Assembly: GCA_030727685.1 (NCBI GenBank)
Contig: JANRBC010000045.1
Span: 1 to 6,855, forward strand
Direction: 5' to 3'
Source: Ilumatobacteraceae bacterium
GTDB taxonomy: Bacteria; Actinomycetota; Acidimicrobiia; Acidimicrobiales; Ilumatobacteraceae
Length of the DNA stretch: 6,855 bases
The notes beneath the pieces were generated by a model. The model saw nothing but the letters and a program-made list of their open reading frames with translations, was not told the origin of the DNA and did not search any database. A program made the position numbers and the translations under genes. The number at the start of each line of letters is the position of its first letter. The first letter of the stretch is position 1. Below, piece by piece: positions 1 to 5,297 of the stretch.

Positions 1-372
1 CTGATCAAAGCGATGACAATCGATCAGGTTTTTGACGTTCTCGGAGTGCGTGCAATTTCTGAAAATCTCGGTGGCGTATCTTTGGCAATCAATTGGTTAT
101 TCACCGACATGACTGGTTCGCCAGACGAAAAATGGATTCTCGGTGTCTCGAACCGCACGCTTTATGCAACCCAAGGTCGACATAGCGAGTCTGCATCGGC
201 AACTGTCAAACTTTCGCGCGATTTATTTTTAGAGGTGATCGCCCAGACGACAACTTTCGTCGATGAGATAAAAAATGGCACGATCACGATTGACGGTGAT
301 GCTGGCGCGTTGCTGACGATTTTCGGCAACCTAGATAATTTTTCGACCGGCTTTGCGATCGTCGAACCGTAA
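1..372 (+). CDS. Alkyl sulfatase-like protein, C-terminal part (5' truncated by window edge)
   Basis: The reading frame is open from base 1 (LIKAMTIDQVFDVLGVR) to a TAA at 370-372, so the Met at base 13 is probably internal and the gene starts outside the window. The visible 123 residues match the SCP2-like C-terminal domain of linear alkyl sulfatases of the SdsA1/YjcS/BDS1 type. Seen are an INWLFTD strand, a W-I-L-G-V-S-N-R-T-L strand, an acidic and alanine-rich turn before TVKLSRD, a helix with QTTTFVDEIKNG, the ITIDGDAGALL segment, and an ending LDNFSTGFAIVEP. In these enzymes the metallo-beta-lactamase-type zinc domain that hydrolyses the sulfate ester lies N-terminal and is not in the window, so activity and location cannot be judged. 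A free-standing SCP2-like protein is the main alternative. It converges on lexA with only 9 bases between the stop codons. Confidence 0.75.
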   Translation: MIKAMTIDQVFDVLGVRAISENLGGVSLAINWLFTDMTGSPDEKWILGVSNRTLYATQGRHSESASATVKLSRDLFLEVIAQTTTFVDEIKNGTITIDGDAGALLTIFGNLDNFSTGFAIVEP

Positions 373-381
373 AACTATTTT

Positions 382-1056
382 TTAGAGGCGACGCAAAACA
401 GTAACGAGTTTGCCGTAAACCACAACTTCGTCGCTATCGAACACCATTGGTTGCATCGAAGTGTTCGACGGTGTCAATGTGATGCGGCCACCGCTGCGCG
501 AAAACGTCTTGATGGTCGCTTCATCGCCAGGGATACCTGCAATGACGATGTCGCCATTGTTGGCTGTTGATTGAGAATTGCAAACAACAAAGTCGCCGTT
601 CAAGATGCCAGCATCAATCATTGAGTCACCGCGTACGCGCAACATAAATAATTCGCCGTCGCCGGTGAAGTCCATTGGAAGAGGCACAAGTTCTTCAACA
701 TTTTCTTGGGCCAAAACATTGACACCCGCGGCAACATCACCAACGAGTGGCACATGTTTTGTCGGGCGGTGCTCCATGGCGACGCCGCTTGAGGCCTCGT
801 AACGCACTTCGATTGCGCGAGGTTTTGTCGGGTCACGGCGCAGGTATCCGAGTTTTTGAAGTGCCGCCAGGTGGTTATGAACTGTGGCCGATGAACTAAG
901 ACCCACGGCCTCGCCGATCTCGCGCACCGATGGCGGGTAGCCCCGCTCACGCATGTTCGAGACGATGAAGTCGAGGATGCCTCGCTGGCGCTCGGTAAGG
1001 GTGCTGTTTTTGGCCTGGGCGGCGTTTATAGGGGTCGGGTCAGTGTTTGGGCTCAT
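382..1056 (-). CDS. lexA: LexA, SOS response transcriptional repressor
   Basis: This is a 224-residue LexA. Residues 18-85 form the winged-helix DNA-binding domain, with the recognition region PPSVREIGEAVGLSSSATVH followed by LAALQKLGYLRRD. Residues 100-224 form the S24-type self-cleavage domain. The scissile bond is Ala110-Gly111 in VGDVAAGVN, the nucleophile is Ser145 in RVRGDSMIDAG, and the general base is Lys183 in DEATIKTF. The 35-residue spacing from scissile Ala to Ser equals that in E. coli LexA. RecA-DNA filaments trigger self-cleavage and so derepress SOS genes. I chose the ATG at 1056-1054: an upstream in-frame TTG at 1110 would lie inside an SOS box and add 18 residues not typical of the family. 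No Shine-Dalgarno is visible, but a TAnnnT -10 sits exactly where a leaderless mRNA beginning at this ATG would need it. Four SOS-box matches upstream predict autorepression. The gene is divergent from the LysM gene. Confidence 0.97.
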   Translation of the reverse strand: MSPNTDPTPINAAQAKNSTLTERQRGILDFIVSNMRERGYPPSVREIGEAVGLSSSATVHNHLAALQKLGYLRRDPTKPRAIEVRYEASSGVAMEHRPTKHVPLVGDVAAGVNVLAQENVEELVPLPMDFTGDGELFMLRVRGDSMIDAGILNGDFVVCNSQSTANNGDIVIAGIPGDEATIKTFSRSGGRITLTPSNTSMQPMVFDSDEVVVYGKLVTVLRRL

Positions 1057-1062
1057 ATCTAA

Positions 1063-1091
1063 AGCGTACGCCCGTTCGCCCCTAAAGTCAA
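1063..1091 (-). promoter_or_regulatory. Probable lexA promoter (leaderless type)
   Basis: On the minus strand TTGACT (1091-1086) is followed after 17 bases by TACGCT (1068-1063), which fits the actinobacterial TAnnnT -10 pattern. Six bases then lead to the A of the lexA ATG at 1056, so transcription would start at or next to the start codon. No ribosome binding site is present, which fits a leaderless message. SOS box A covers the -10 and box B overlaps the -35, as expected for repression by LexA. This is inferred from sequence only. Confidence 0.5.
1065..1078. promoter_or_regulatory. SOS (LexA) box A
   Basis: CGTACGCCCGTTCG matches the actinobacterial LexA consensus CGAAC-N4-GTTCG at 9 of 10 fixed positions (T for A at position 3). 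It overlaps the predicted lexA -10 element and lies 8 bases upstream of the start codon. Confidence 0.6.
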
Positions 1092-1102
1092 ACACCTGTT
1101 CG
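1089..1102. promoter_or_regulatory. SOS (LexA) box B
   Basis: CAAACACCTGTTCG matches CGAAC-N4-GTTCG at 9 of 10 fixed positions (A for G at position 2). It overlaps the predicted lexA -35 element and is separated from box C by one base. Confidence 0.6.
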
Positions 1103-1103
1103 G

Positions 1104-1117
1104 AGAACAAATGTTCG
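1104..1117. promoter_or_regulatory. SOS (LexA) box C
   Basis: AGAACAAATGTTCG matches CGAAC-N4-GTTCG at 9 of 10 fixed positions (A for C at position 1). The core GAAC-N4-GTTC is a perfect inverted repeat. The possible upstream TTG start of lexA (1110) would fall inside it. Confidence 0.7.
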
Positions 1118-1126
1118 CTAAAAGGG

Positions 1127-1155
1127 TTGTACTACGAACACCCGTTCGCTATGGT
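1127..1155 (+). promoter_or_regulatory. Probable SOS-controlled promoter of the LysM gene
   Basis: TTGTAC (1127-1132), a 17-base spacer and TATGGT (1150-1155) form a plausible sigma-70-type promoter. The predicted start near 1162 gives a leader of about 44 bases with a good Shine-Dalgarno before the ATG at 1206. SOS box D fills the spacer. The -35 is weak (TTG only), as is common in actinobacteria. Confidence 0.5.
1135..1148. promoter_or_regulatory. SOS (LexA) box D, perfect consensus
   Basis: CGAACACCCGTTCG matches CGAAC-N4-GTTCG at all 10 fixed positions. It lies wholly inside the spacer of the predicted promoter of the LysM gene (-35 at 1127, -10 at 1150), the usual place for a LexA operator that blocks RNA polymerase. 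It starts 31 bases after box C starts, about three helical turns. Confidence 0.88.
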
Positions 1156-1205
1156 GGAAGTAAGCGGAAATACCCCTGAAGTAGCACCACGAAAGAGGCA
1201 TTGTC

Positions 1206-1538
1206 ATGGCAATAGCAATCAATAACTTCCCAGTTGCAGCAGTTGGTCGTCGAAATATGGCGCCGGTTTACCGCCGTCGCCGCGCAGTGGTCTCGCTGGC
1301 TTTGGCAGCTTTGGCTGTCACGGTGAGCTTCGCAATGCTCGACACAAGTGCTGCGGCCGATCGTCCAACAGCCGAAAATCTCGCAACTCCTAAATTCGTG
1401 ATCGCCGAGTCGGGCGACACCCTTTGGGCAATCGCACAGCGCATTGCACCAAATAGCAACATCACCGAAGTGGTCGACCAGCTAGTTCTCATGAATGGTG
1501 ATCAAATCACTACTGGCCAACTTGTTCGCATTCCATAA
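1206..1538 (+). CDS. Membrane-anchored LysM protein, probable SOS-induced cell-division suppressor (YneA/DivS/ChiZ type)
   Basis: This is a 110-residue protein. It has a short N-terminus with a basic cluster (RRRR, residues 23-26), one hydrophobic segment (about 27-45), an Ala/Thr/Pro/Glu-rich linker, and a C-terminal LysM domain (about 64-110) with the hallmark ESGDTLWAIAQRIAP and a final GQLVRIP. The basic side should stay in the cytoplasm, putting the LysM domain outside to bind peptidoglycan. GAAAGAGG (1191-1198) lies 7 bases before the ATG. Known parallels are B. subtilis YneA, C. glutamicum DivS and M. tuberculosis Rv2719c (ChiZ): small membrane proteins, LysM-bearing in YneA and ChiZ, encoded beside lexA, induced by SOS and delaying division or acting on the wall. 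Position, topology and a perfect SOS box in its promoter support that role here. Nothing catalytic is visible beyond the LysM fold, so the mechanism is inferred. nrdR follows after 69 bases on the same strand. Confidence 0.82.
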   Translation: MAIAINNFPVAAVGRRNMAPVYRRRRAVVSLALAALAVTVSFAMLDTSAAADRPTAENLATPKFVIAESGDTLWAIAQRIAPNSNITEVVDQLVLMNGDQITTGQLVRIP

Positions 1539-1551
1539 TTTTTAGCGGTTG

Positions 1552-1574
1552 TTCGAGCCCGAAACGGTTTCGAA
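1552..1574. repeat. Inverted repeat between the LysM gene and nrdR
   Basis: CGAAAC-G-GTTTCG (1560-1572) is a 6+6 inverted repeat. TTCGA (1552-1556) can also pair with TCGAA (1570-1574). It could be a weak hairpin or an operator just upstream of the nrdR promoter. It has no T-run, so it is not a standard intrinsic terminator, and it does not fit the SOS-box spacing. Confidence 0.25.
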
Positions 1575-1594
1575 TTCTGGTCAAAAAATGCGAG

Positions 1595-1600
1595 TAATCT
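1595..1600 (+). promoter_or_regulatory. Possible -10 element of a leaderless nrdR promoter
   Basis: TAATCT fits TAnnnT and ends 7 bases before the ATG at 1608, the spacing expected if transcription starts at the ATG. No Shine-Dalgarno precedes that ATG. A -35 match at the proper distance is not evident. nrdR may be transcribed both from here and by read-through from the LysM gene. Confidence 0.35.
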
Positions 1601-1607
1601 TGTGCTG

Positions 1608-2066
1608 ATGCGATGCGTTAGTTGTCAATGCGAAGACACCAAGGTTATTGACTCACGTGTTTCAGAAGAGGGCAGTTCAATTCGCCGTCGCCGTTCTTGC
1701 TTGAAGTGCGGTCATCGGTTCACGACTTATGAGCGTCTTGAAGAAGTGCCGCTTTACGTAATCAAGCGAACCGGCGACAAAGAATTATTCGACCGGGCAA
1801 AAATCATTCGGGGTTTGCAATCTGCAGCCAAAGGTCGCCCAGTCGAAGACTCGGTATTGATCGAAATCGCCGAGCGTGTTGAAGACGACATGCGACTTAC
1901 GGGCGATGATGTGACTAGCAATCAAGTGGGTCATGCCGTGCTCAGTTTGTTGCGCAGCATTGATGAAGTCACTTACATGCGATTTGCGAGCGTTTACAAA
2001 AACTTTGATGCCGCAGCAGACTTTAAGCGCGAACTTGCGTTGCTCGAAAAAGAATTGCGCAAATAA
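1608..2066 (+). CDS. nrdR: Transcriptional regulator NrdR (ribonucleotide reductase repressor)
   Basis: This is a 152-residue NrdR of ordinary length. Residues 1-41 form the zinc ribbon with ligands C3, C6, C31 and C34 (MRCVSC ... SCLKCGHRFTTYERLEE) and the basic IRRRRSC stretch. Residues about 49-139 form the ATP-cone domain (VIKRTGDKELFDRAKIIRGL ... YMRFASVYKNFD), which senses ATP versus dATP. The ATG at 1608 is preferred because family members begin M-x-C and a TAnnnT -10 is placed for leaderless transcription from it. An in-frame GTG at 1602 would add only two residues. The family usually has Pro at position 4 (MxCPxC); here it is Val. NrdR binds tandem 16-bp boxes at RNR promoters, and a good candidate pair lies before nrdJ in this window. 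The lexA / LysM / nrdR order is the same as in M. tuberculosis. Confidence 0.96.
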   Translation: MRCVSCQCEDTKVIDSRVSEEGSSIRRRRSCLKCGHRFTTYERLEEVPLYVIKRTGDKELFDRAKIIRGLQSAAKGRPVEDSVLIEIAERVEDDMRLTGDDVTSNQVGHAVLSLLRSIDEVTYMRFASVYKNFDAAADFKRELALLEKELRK

Positions 2067-2095
2067 CGAATTTTGTTGGGTTATTTTTTTCGCAA
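2055..2095. terminator. Possible shared hairpin terminator between nrdR and the reductase gene
   Basis: AAATAAC (2061-2067) pairs with GTTATTT (2080-2086) across a 12-base loop. After a small asymmetric bulge, TTGCG (2055-2059) pairs with CGCAA (2091-2095). Seven T residues (2084-2090) lie on the right arm. The structure overlaps the last codons of both convergent genes, whose stop codons are only 14 bases apart, so it could end transcripts from either side. The stem is AT-rich and therefore weak. Confidence 0.35.
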
Positions 2096-2743
2096 ATAGC
2101 GAATGAACATATATCCGTTGTCTTCAAGAATGTGCGCCAATTCATAGTGGCTGTGCAATGGAGGCGCCCCGTTTGCCAGTCGAGGGCTATCAGCGCCAGT
2201 AACCATCGGGCTAATCGTCAAATTGATCTCGTCGACTAAGTTGGCCGCGAACATCGAAGCATTTAGCAACGCGCCGCCTTCAAGTTGAACAAACGATCCA
2301 GGTAGCTGTCGAACTGCCAGTTCTAAATCAACATTGCCTTTACCTGCGCGAACAATATCGAGGTCGAATTCGGTTTCGGGTGTTTTCGAGTCTTCAGGCA
2401 TGATCAAAAAGCCGGCACCACTCTTAAAAAGGTTTGTATTCAGGTCTATTTTTCCGGTGCGAGTGACGACACCTACGCGGAGTCCTTTTTTGGAAGGTAC
2501 TTCATACATTTCTTCACGGATCGTGCCGGCGCCAACGACGATTGTTTCGGCTGCAGACCGCAACGCAATTAATACATCTCGATCTGATGGGTTTGATAGC
2601 TGAGTTGATTTGCCTTCAACGACAGTTGAGCCATCGATGCTCATGACCATGCACAGCCCAACCGATGGCCGGCCGCTCGAGTGTCGAGACCGCGGCGCGC
2701 CGCAGATCTCGCGCACATTGACGGTGTCGCTCGCAGTGGGCAT
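2081..2743 (-). CDS. RibD C-terminal domain (pyrimidine reductase / DHFR-fold) protein, stand-alone
   Basis: This 220-residue protein is made of one RibD C-terminal-type domain. Visible motifs are RPSVGLCMVMSIDGS (25-39), SNPSDRDVLIALRSAAETIVVGAGTIREEMY (50-80), where VGAGT is the nucleotide-binding turn, QLEGGALLNASMF (153-165), and NLVDEINLTISPMVTG (168-183). The family fold binds NADPH. In RibD this domain reduces the ribosylamino-pyrimidine in riboflavin synthesis, but the deaminase domain of bifunctional RibD is absent. Actinobacteria carry several such single-domain paralogues with uncertain substrates, so no symbol is given. The ATG at 2743-2741 is chosen because the longer open frame overlaps the divergent molybdoenzyme gene and encodes unconserved sequence. 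No clear ribosome site is seen. Residues about 11-25 are encoded by a GC-rich palindromic patch unlike the rest of the gene, and a start just after it cannot be excluded. Confidence 0.85.
   Translation of the reverse strand: MPTASDTVNVREICGAPRSRHSSGRPSVGLCMVMSIDGSTVVEGKSTQLSNPSDRDVLIALRSAAETIVVGAGTIREEMYEVPSKKGLRVGVVTRTGKIDLNTNLFKSGAGFLIMPEDSKTPETEFDLDIVRAGKGNVDLELAVRQLPGSFVQLEGGALLNASMFAANLVDEINLTISPMVTGADSPRLANGAPPLHSHYELAHILEDNGYMFIRYLRKK
2667..2711. repeat. GC-rich, palindrome-dense patch with a potential hairpin
   Basis: Within 45 bases lie GGCCGGCC (2667-2674), CTCGAG (2676-2681), CCGCGG (2690-2695), GGCGCGCC (2694-2701) and AGATCT (2704-2709). GCGGCGCGCCGC (2692-2703) is a perfect 12-base palindrome. 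CGAGA (2685-2689) and TCTCG (2707-2711) flank it as matching arms, so a stem of about 9 bp with a CGCG loop and a small internal loop can form. Local GC is roughly 74% against about 50% around it. It lies in the 5' codons of the reductase gene, starting 32 bases after its ATG on the minus strand. Confidence 0.75.
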
Positions 2744-2823
2744 TAACTGGCGCACGACGGTCAGCCTATGAGACGAGTGACGACGATGATTGATTGTGCG
2801 TTTGTTTGAGGCAAGATATTGCT

Positions 2824-5079
2824 GTGGCTTCTGAGAAAATTGCGTTTCGCACATGTCCTCTTTGTGAGGCCGGTTGTGGTTTGGCAATCACCGTAAAAGA
2901 TGATCAGGTGACCCACATTCGTGGCGACATGCAAGATGTTTTCTCAAAAGGTTTCATCTGCCCGAAGGGCAGCACGTTGAAACAACTTCACTATGACCCA
3001 GATCGATTGTTGACGCCGATGATCAAGCGCGATGGCGTGCATGTGCAAGCAACTTGGCATGAAGCATGGCGAGCAATCGAAGCGGGTTTAAATCGCGTGA
3101 TTGAAAATTTCGGTCGCGAATCAATTGGCACATATTTAGGAAACCCTGGTGCGCACAATTTGTCGTCAATGACCTTTAATCGTGTCTTGTTGCAAGCCAT
3201 TGGTTCGCGACAAAGATTCAGTGCATCGACAGTCGATCAAATTCCGAAACAGGTTTCGTCTGGCTTGATGTTCGGCTCACCAAGTTCGGTGCCGGTACCA
3301 GACTTAGATCGCACGCAATATTTATTGATCCTCGGTGCAAATCCATACGAATCGAACGGCAGCCTTTGCACTGCTCCAGATTTTCCTGGTCGCATCGAAG
3401 CGATGCAGGCGCGCGGCGGCAAACTCGTTGTAGTTGACCCGCGCAAAAGTCGCACAGCCGAGCAAGCAGACGAATGGTTGGCGATTCGACCAGGCACCGA
3501 CGCGCTGTTGCTAGCAGCAATCGCCAACACGCTTGCAAGTGACGGCTTGCAACTAGCTAAGCAGCGACTCGGCAACCATATAAATGGTCTTGATCAACTT
3601 GTTGTGGCACTCGCGCCGTTTAGCGCCTCAGCTGTTGCTGCATCAACAGGCATTGACGAGCAAACAATTTTGCGAATCGCTCGAGAATTGCGCGACGCCA
3701 GTTGCGCTGCTGTCTACGGTCGAATCGGCACCTGCACGACGGCTTTTGGTACGACGACTTCATGGCTCGTAGATGTAGTCAATGTTTTTAGTGGCAACCT
3801 TGATCGAGTCGGCGGGGCGATGTTTCCGCTTCCAGTAGCCGGTAGCGGCAATACACACGGAGAACCTGGCAAGGGCAAGGGTTTTCGCATCGGCCGTGGG
3901 CATTCAAGAGTTAGCAAACATCCTGAGGCACTCGGTGAATATCCGGCCGCGGCAATGGCTGAAGAAATCGAAACACCAGGCGCAGGCCAGATTCGAGCAA
4001 TGGTGGTTGTTGGCGGAAACCCAATTTTGTCGACGCCTAATAGCCAGAGACTTGCGAAGTCGTTCGCCGAACTCGACTTCATGGTCAGCGTTGACATGTA
4101 TTTAAATGAGACATCGAAATTTGCCGATGTAATTTTGCCACCACCATCACAATTGCAACGCAGTCACTATGACTTGGCACTTTTAACTTTCGCGGTGCGC
4201 AATGTTGCAAATTACAGCGAGCCGGTTTTGCCACTTGGGACAGATGATTTAGATGAGTGGCAAATTTTGGCCAAACTTTCGGCAATCGTTTCAGGTCTTG
4301 GTACTGAAACTGAGGTCAGTGTGGTTGATGATCTTGCAATTGCAGGTGTCGTGCAAAGCGCTGTTCAAGATTCATCATCAAATGTCTACGGCCGAGACGT
4401 GCAGCAACTTATTGACGAACTTTCAAAATCTGGGCGACGCGGACCAGATCGAATACTTGATTTTCTATTGCGCTCAGGCCCATTTGGCGATGGCTTCGGT
4501 GCCGTGCCTGATGGCTTGACGCTTGACAAATTGATTGCAGCACCACATGGCATCGACTTTGGTGCACTCGAGCCGCGATTGCCCGAAGTGTTGCGAACAC
4601 CTTCAGGCAAAGTCGAACTGGCCCCGCCGCAATTGATCGAAGATCTGTCGCGGCTTTCTCTCTTGCTTCTAGCGCAAGTCGATGATTCGCAACTCACACT
4701 CGTTGGCCGACGACACTTGCGTTCGAATAATTCGTGGATGCACAACATTGAAGTTCTTGTCAAAGGCAAAGATCGTTGCACCTTGCAAATTCATCCAGAC
4801 GATGCATCGCGACTCGGCGTTGTTGGCGAATCAAAAGTTCGCGTGACTAGTCGAGTCGGCAGTGTTGATGCGCCACTTGAAGTAACAGATTCAGTTCGAG
4901 TGGGTGTCGTTAGTTTGCCTCACGGTTGGGGACACTCAATGGCCGGAACCAACACCCGCGTCGCCGCCTCGCGCGCTGGGGTGAACTCAAATATCTTGAC
5001 CGACGAAAGAGAACTTGATCCGCTTTCTGGAAATAGCGTTTTAAACGGAATACCCGTTTCGGTTACACGAATTTCATAA
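2824..5079 (+). CDS. Molybdopterin (bis-MGD) oxidoreductase, formate dehydrogenase/nitrate reductase superfamily
   Basis: This is a 751-residue catalytic subunit of the DMSO reductase superfamily. The N-terminal 4Fe-4S motif is C11-x2-C14-x3-C18-x27-C46 (CPLCEAGCGL ... GFICPKGS). The central Mo-cofactor domains include LLILGANPYESNGSL, KLVVVDPRKSRTAEQADEWLAIRPGTDALLLAAI, MVVVGGNPILSTPN and SVDMYLNETSKFADVILPPPSQLQRSHYD. The C-terminal dinucleotide-binding domain (about 623-750) has QIHPDDASRLGV, SLPHGWGH and DPLSGNSVLNGIPVSV. There is no twin-arginine signal, so it is probably cytoplasmic. The expected Mo-ligand region (STVDQIPKQVSSGLMFG, 135-151) contains no Cys; Ser145 or Ser146 are nearby candidates. 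Substrate and electron partner are unknown, and no partner subunit or cofactor gene adjoins it. The start is uncertain: GTG 2824 follows GAGG (2808-2811) by 12 bases, while TTG at 2794 or 2806 would add 10 or 6 residues. It is divergent from the reductase gene. Confidence 0.9.
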   Translation: MASEKIAFRTCPLCEAGCGLAITVKDDQVTHIRGDMQDVFSKGFICPKGSTLKQLHYDPDRLLTPMIKRDGVHVQATWHEAWRAIEAGLNRVIENFGRESIGTYLGNPGAHNLSSMTFNRVLLQAIGSRQRFSASTVDQIPKQVSSGLMFGSPSSVPVPDLDRTQYLLILGANPYESNGSLCTAPDFPGRIEAMQARGGKLVVVDPRKSRTAEQADEWLAIRPGTDALLLAAIANTLASDGLQLAKQRLGNHINGLDQLVVALAPFSASAVAASTGIDEQTILRIARELRDASCAAVYGRIGTCTTAFGTTTSWLVDVVNVFSGNLDRVGGAMFPLPVAGSGNTHGEPGKGKGFRIGRGHSRVSKHPEALGEYPAAAMAEEIETPGAGQIRAMVVVGGNPILSTPNSQRLAKSFAELDFMVSVDMYLNETSKFADVILPPPSQLQRSHYDLALLTFAVRNVANYSEPVLPLGTDDLDEWQILAKLSAIVSGLGTETEVSVVDDLAIAGVVQSAVQDSSSNVYGRDVQQLIDELSKSGRRGPDRILDFLLRSGPFGDGFGAVPDGLTLDKLIAAPHGIDFGALEPRLPEVLRTPSGKVELAPPQLIEDLSRLSLLLLAQVDDSQLTLVGRRHLRSNNSWMHNIEVLVKGKDRCTLQIHPDDASRLGVVGESKVRVTSRVGSVDAPLEVTDSVRVGVVSLPHGWGHSMAGTNTRVAASRAGVNSNILTDERELDPLSGNSVLNGIPVSVTRIS

Positions 5080-5223
5080 TCAGACGGTTGCGCACAGGCA
5101 ATCCACAGAAGAATCCCGTAATTCACATGGCTGTCCACTTCCAATCCACAGGGTGGTATCCGTATGCTTCGGACTGTTATTTCGAACGCTTCTGAAAGGG
5201 CAGAAAATAAGGCTTCTAAATGA

Positions 5224-5252
5224 TTGACAAAGCCAAATAACAGTGCTGTAAT
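5224..5252 (+). promoter_or_regulatory. Probable nrdJ promoter
   Basis: TTGACA (5224-5229) is a perfect -35 match. After a 17-base spacer comes TGTAAT (5247-5252), 5 of 6 to TATAAT. An overlapping TAATCT (5249-5254) fits the actinobacterial TAnnnT pattern, with a 19-base spacer. The start would be near 5259, inside the first NrdR-box candidate. Confidence 0.65.
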
Positions 5253-5255
5253 CTG

Positions 5256-5271
5256 AACCTACCAGTTGTAG
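5256..5271. promoter_or_regulatory. Candidate NrdR box 1 (weaker)
   Basis: AACCTACCAGTTGTAG fits the outer CwA ... TwG core of the NrdR-box consensus acaCwAtATaTwGtgt but lacks the central AT. A perfect inverted repeat CCTAC-N5-GTAGG (5258-5272) overlaps it. It covers the predicted transcription start and begins 42 bases before box 2, the four-turn spacing reported for paired NrdR sites. Confidence 0.5.
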
Positions 5272-5297
5272 GCATAACTGCAATGGGGGGCAGTTAG

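Noticed and set aside
364..395. Terminator between the alkyl sulfatase and lexA genes
   Set aside because: A T-run (378-383) is present, but no stem precedes it on either strand.
953..1225. Forward open frame of 90 codons across the lexA 5' end and the divergent promoter
   Set aside because: It overlaps lexA antisense and the SOS operators, resembles no protein family I know, and has no ribosome site. It is a shadow frame.
1551..1572. A fifth SOS box upstream of nrdR (GTTCGAGCCCGAAAC)
   Set aside because: The half-sites are in the reverse order and the spacing is wrong; it does not fit CGAAC-N4-GTTCG.
2744..2887. N-terminal extension of the reductase to 2887
   Set aside because: It would overlap the 5' end of the divergent molybdoenzyme gene and encodes unconserved, His/Arg/Gln-rich sequence; the ATG at 2743 gives a normal-length domain.
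3714..4097. Minus-strand open frame opposite the molybdoenzyme (127 codons), and similar ones at 4386-4781 and 3237-3575
   Set aside because: All are antisense to conserved coding sequence, are rich in Ser/Pro/Arg as expected for shadow frames, and have no matching promoter or ribosome site.
5159..5205. Intrinsic terminator after the molybdoenzyme
   Set aside because: TCCG/CGGA (5159-5173) and TTCTG/CAGAA (5190-5205) are only 4-5 bp stems without a following T-run.
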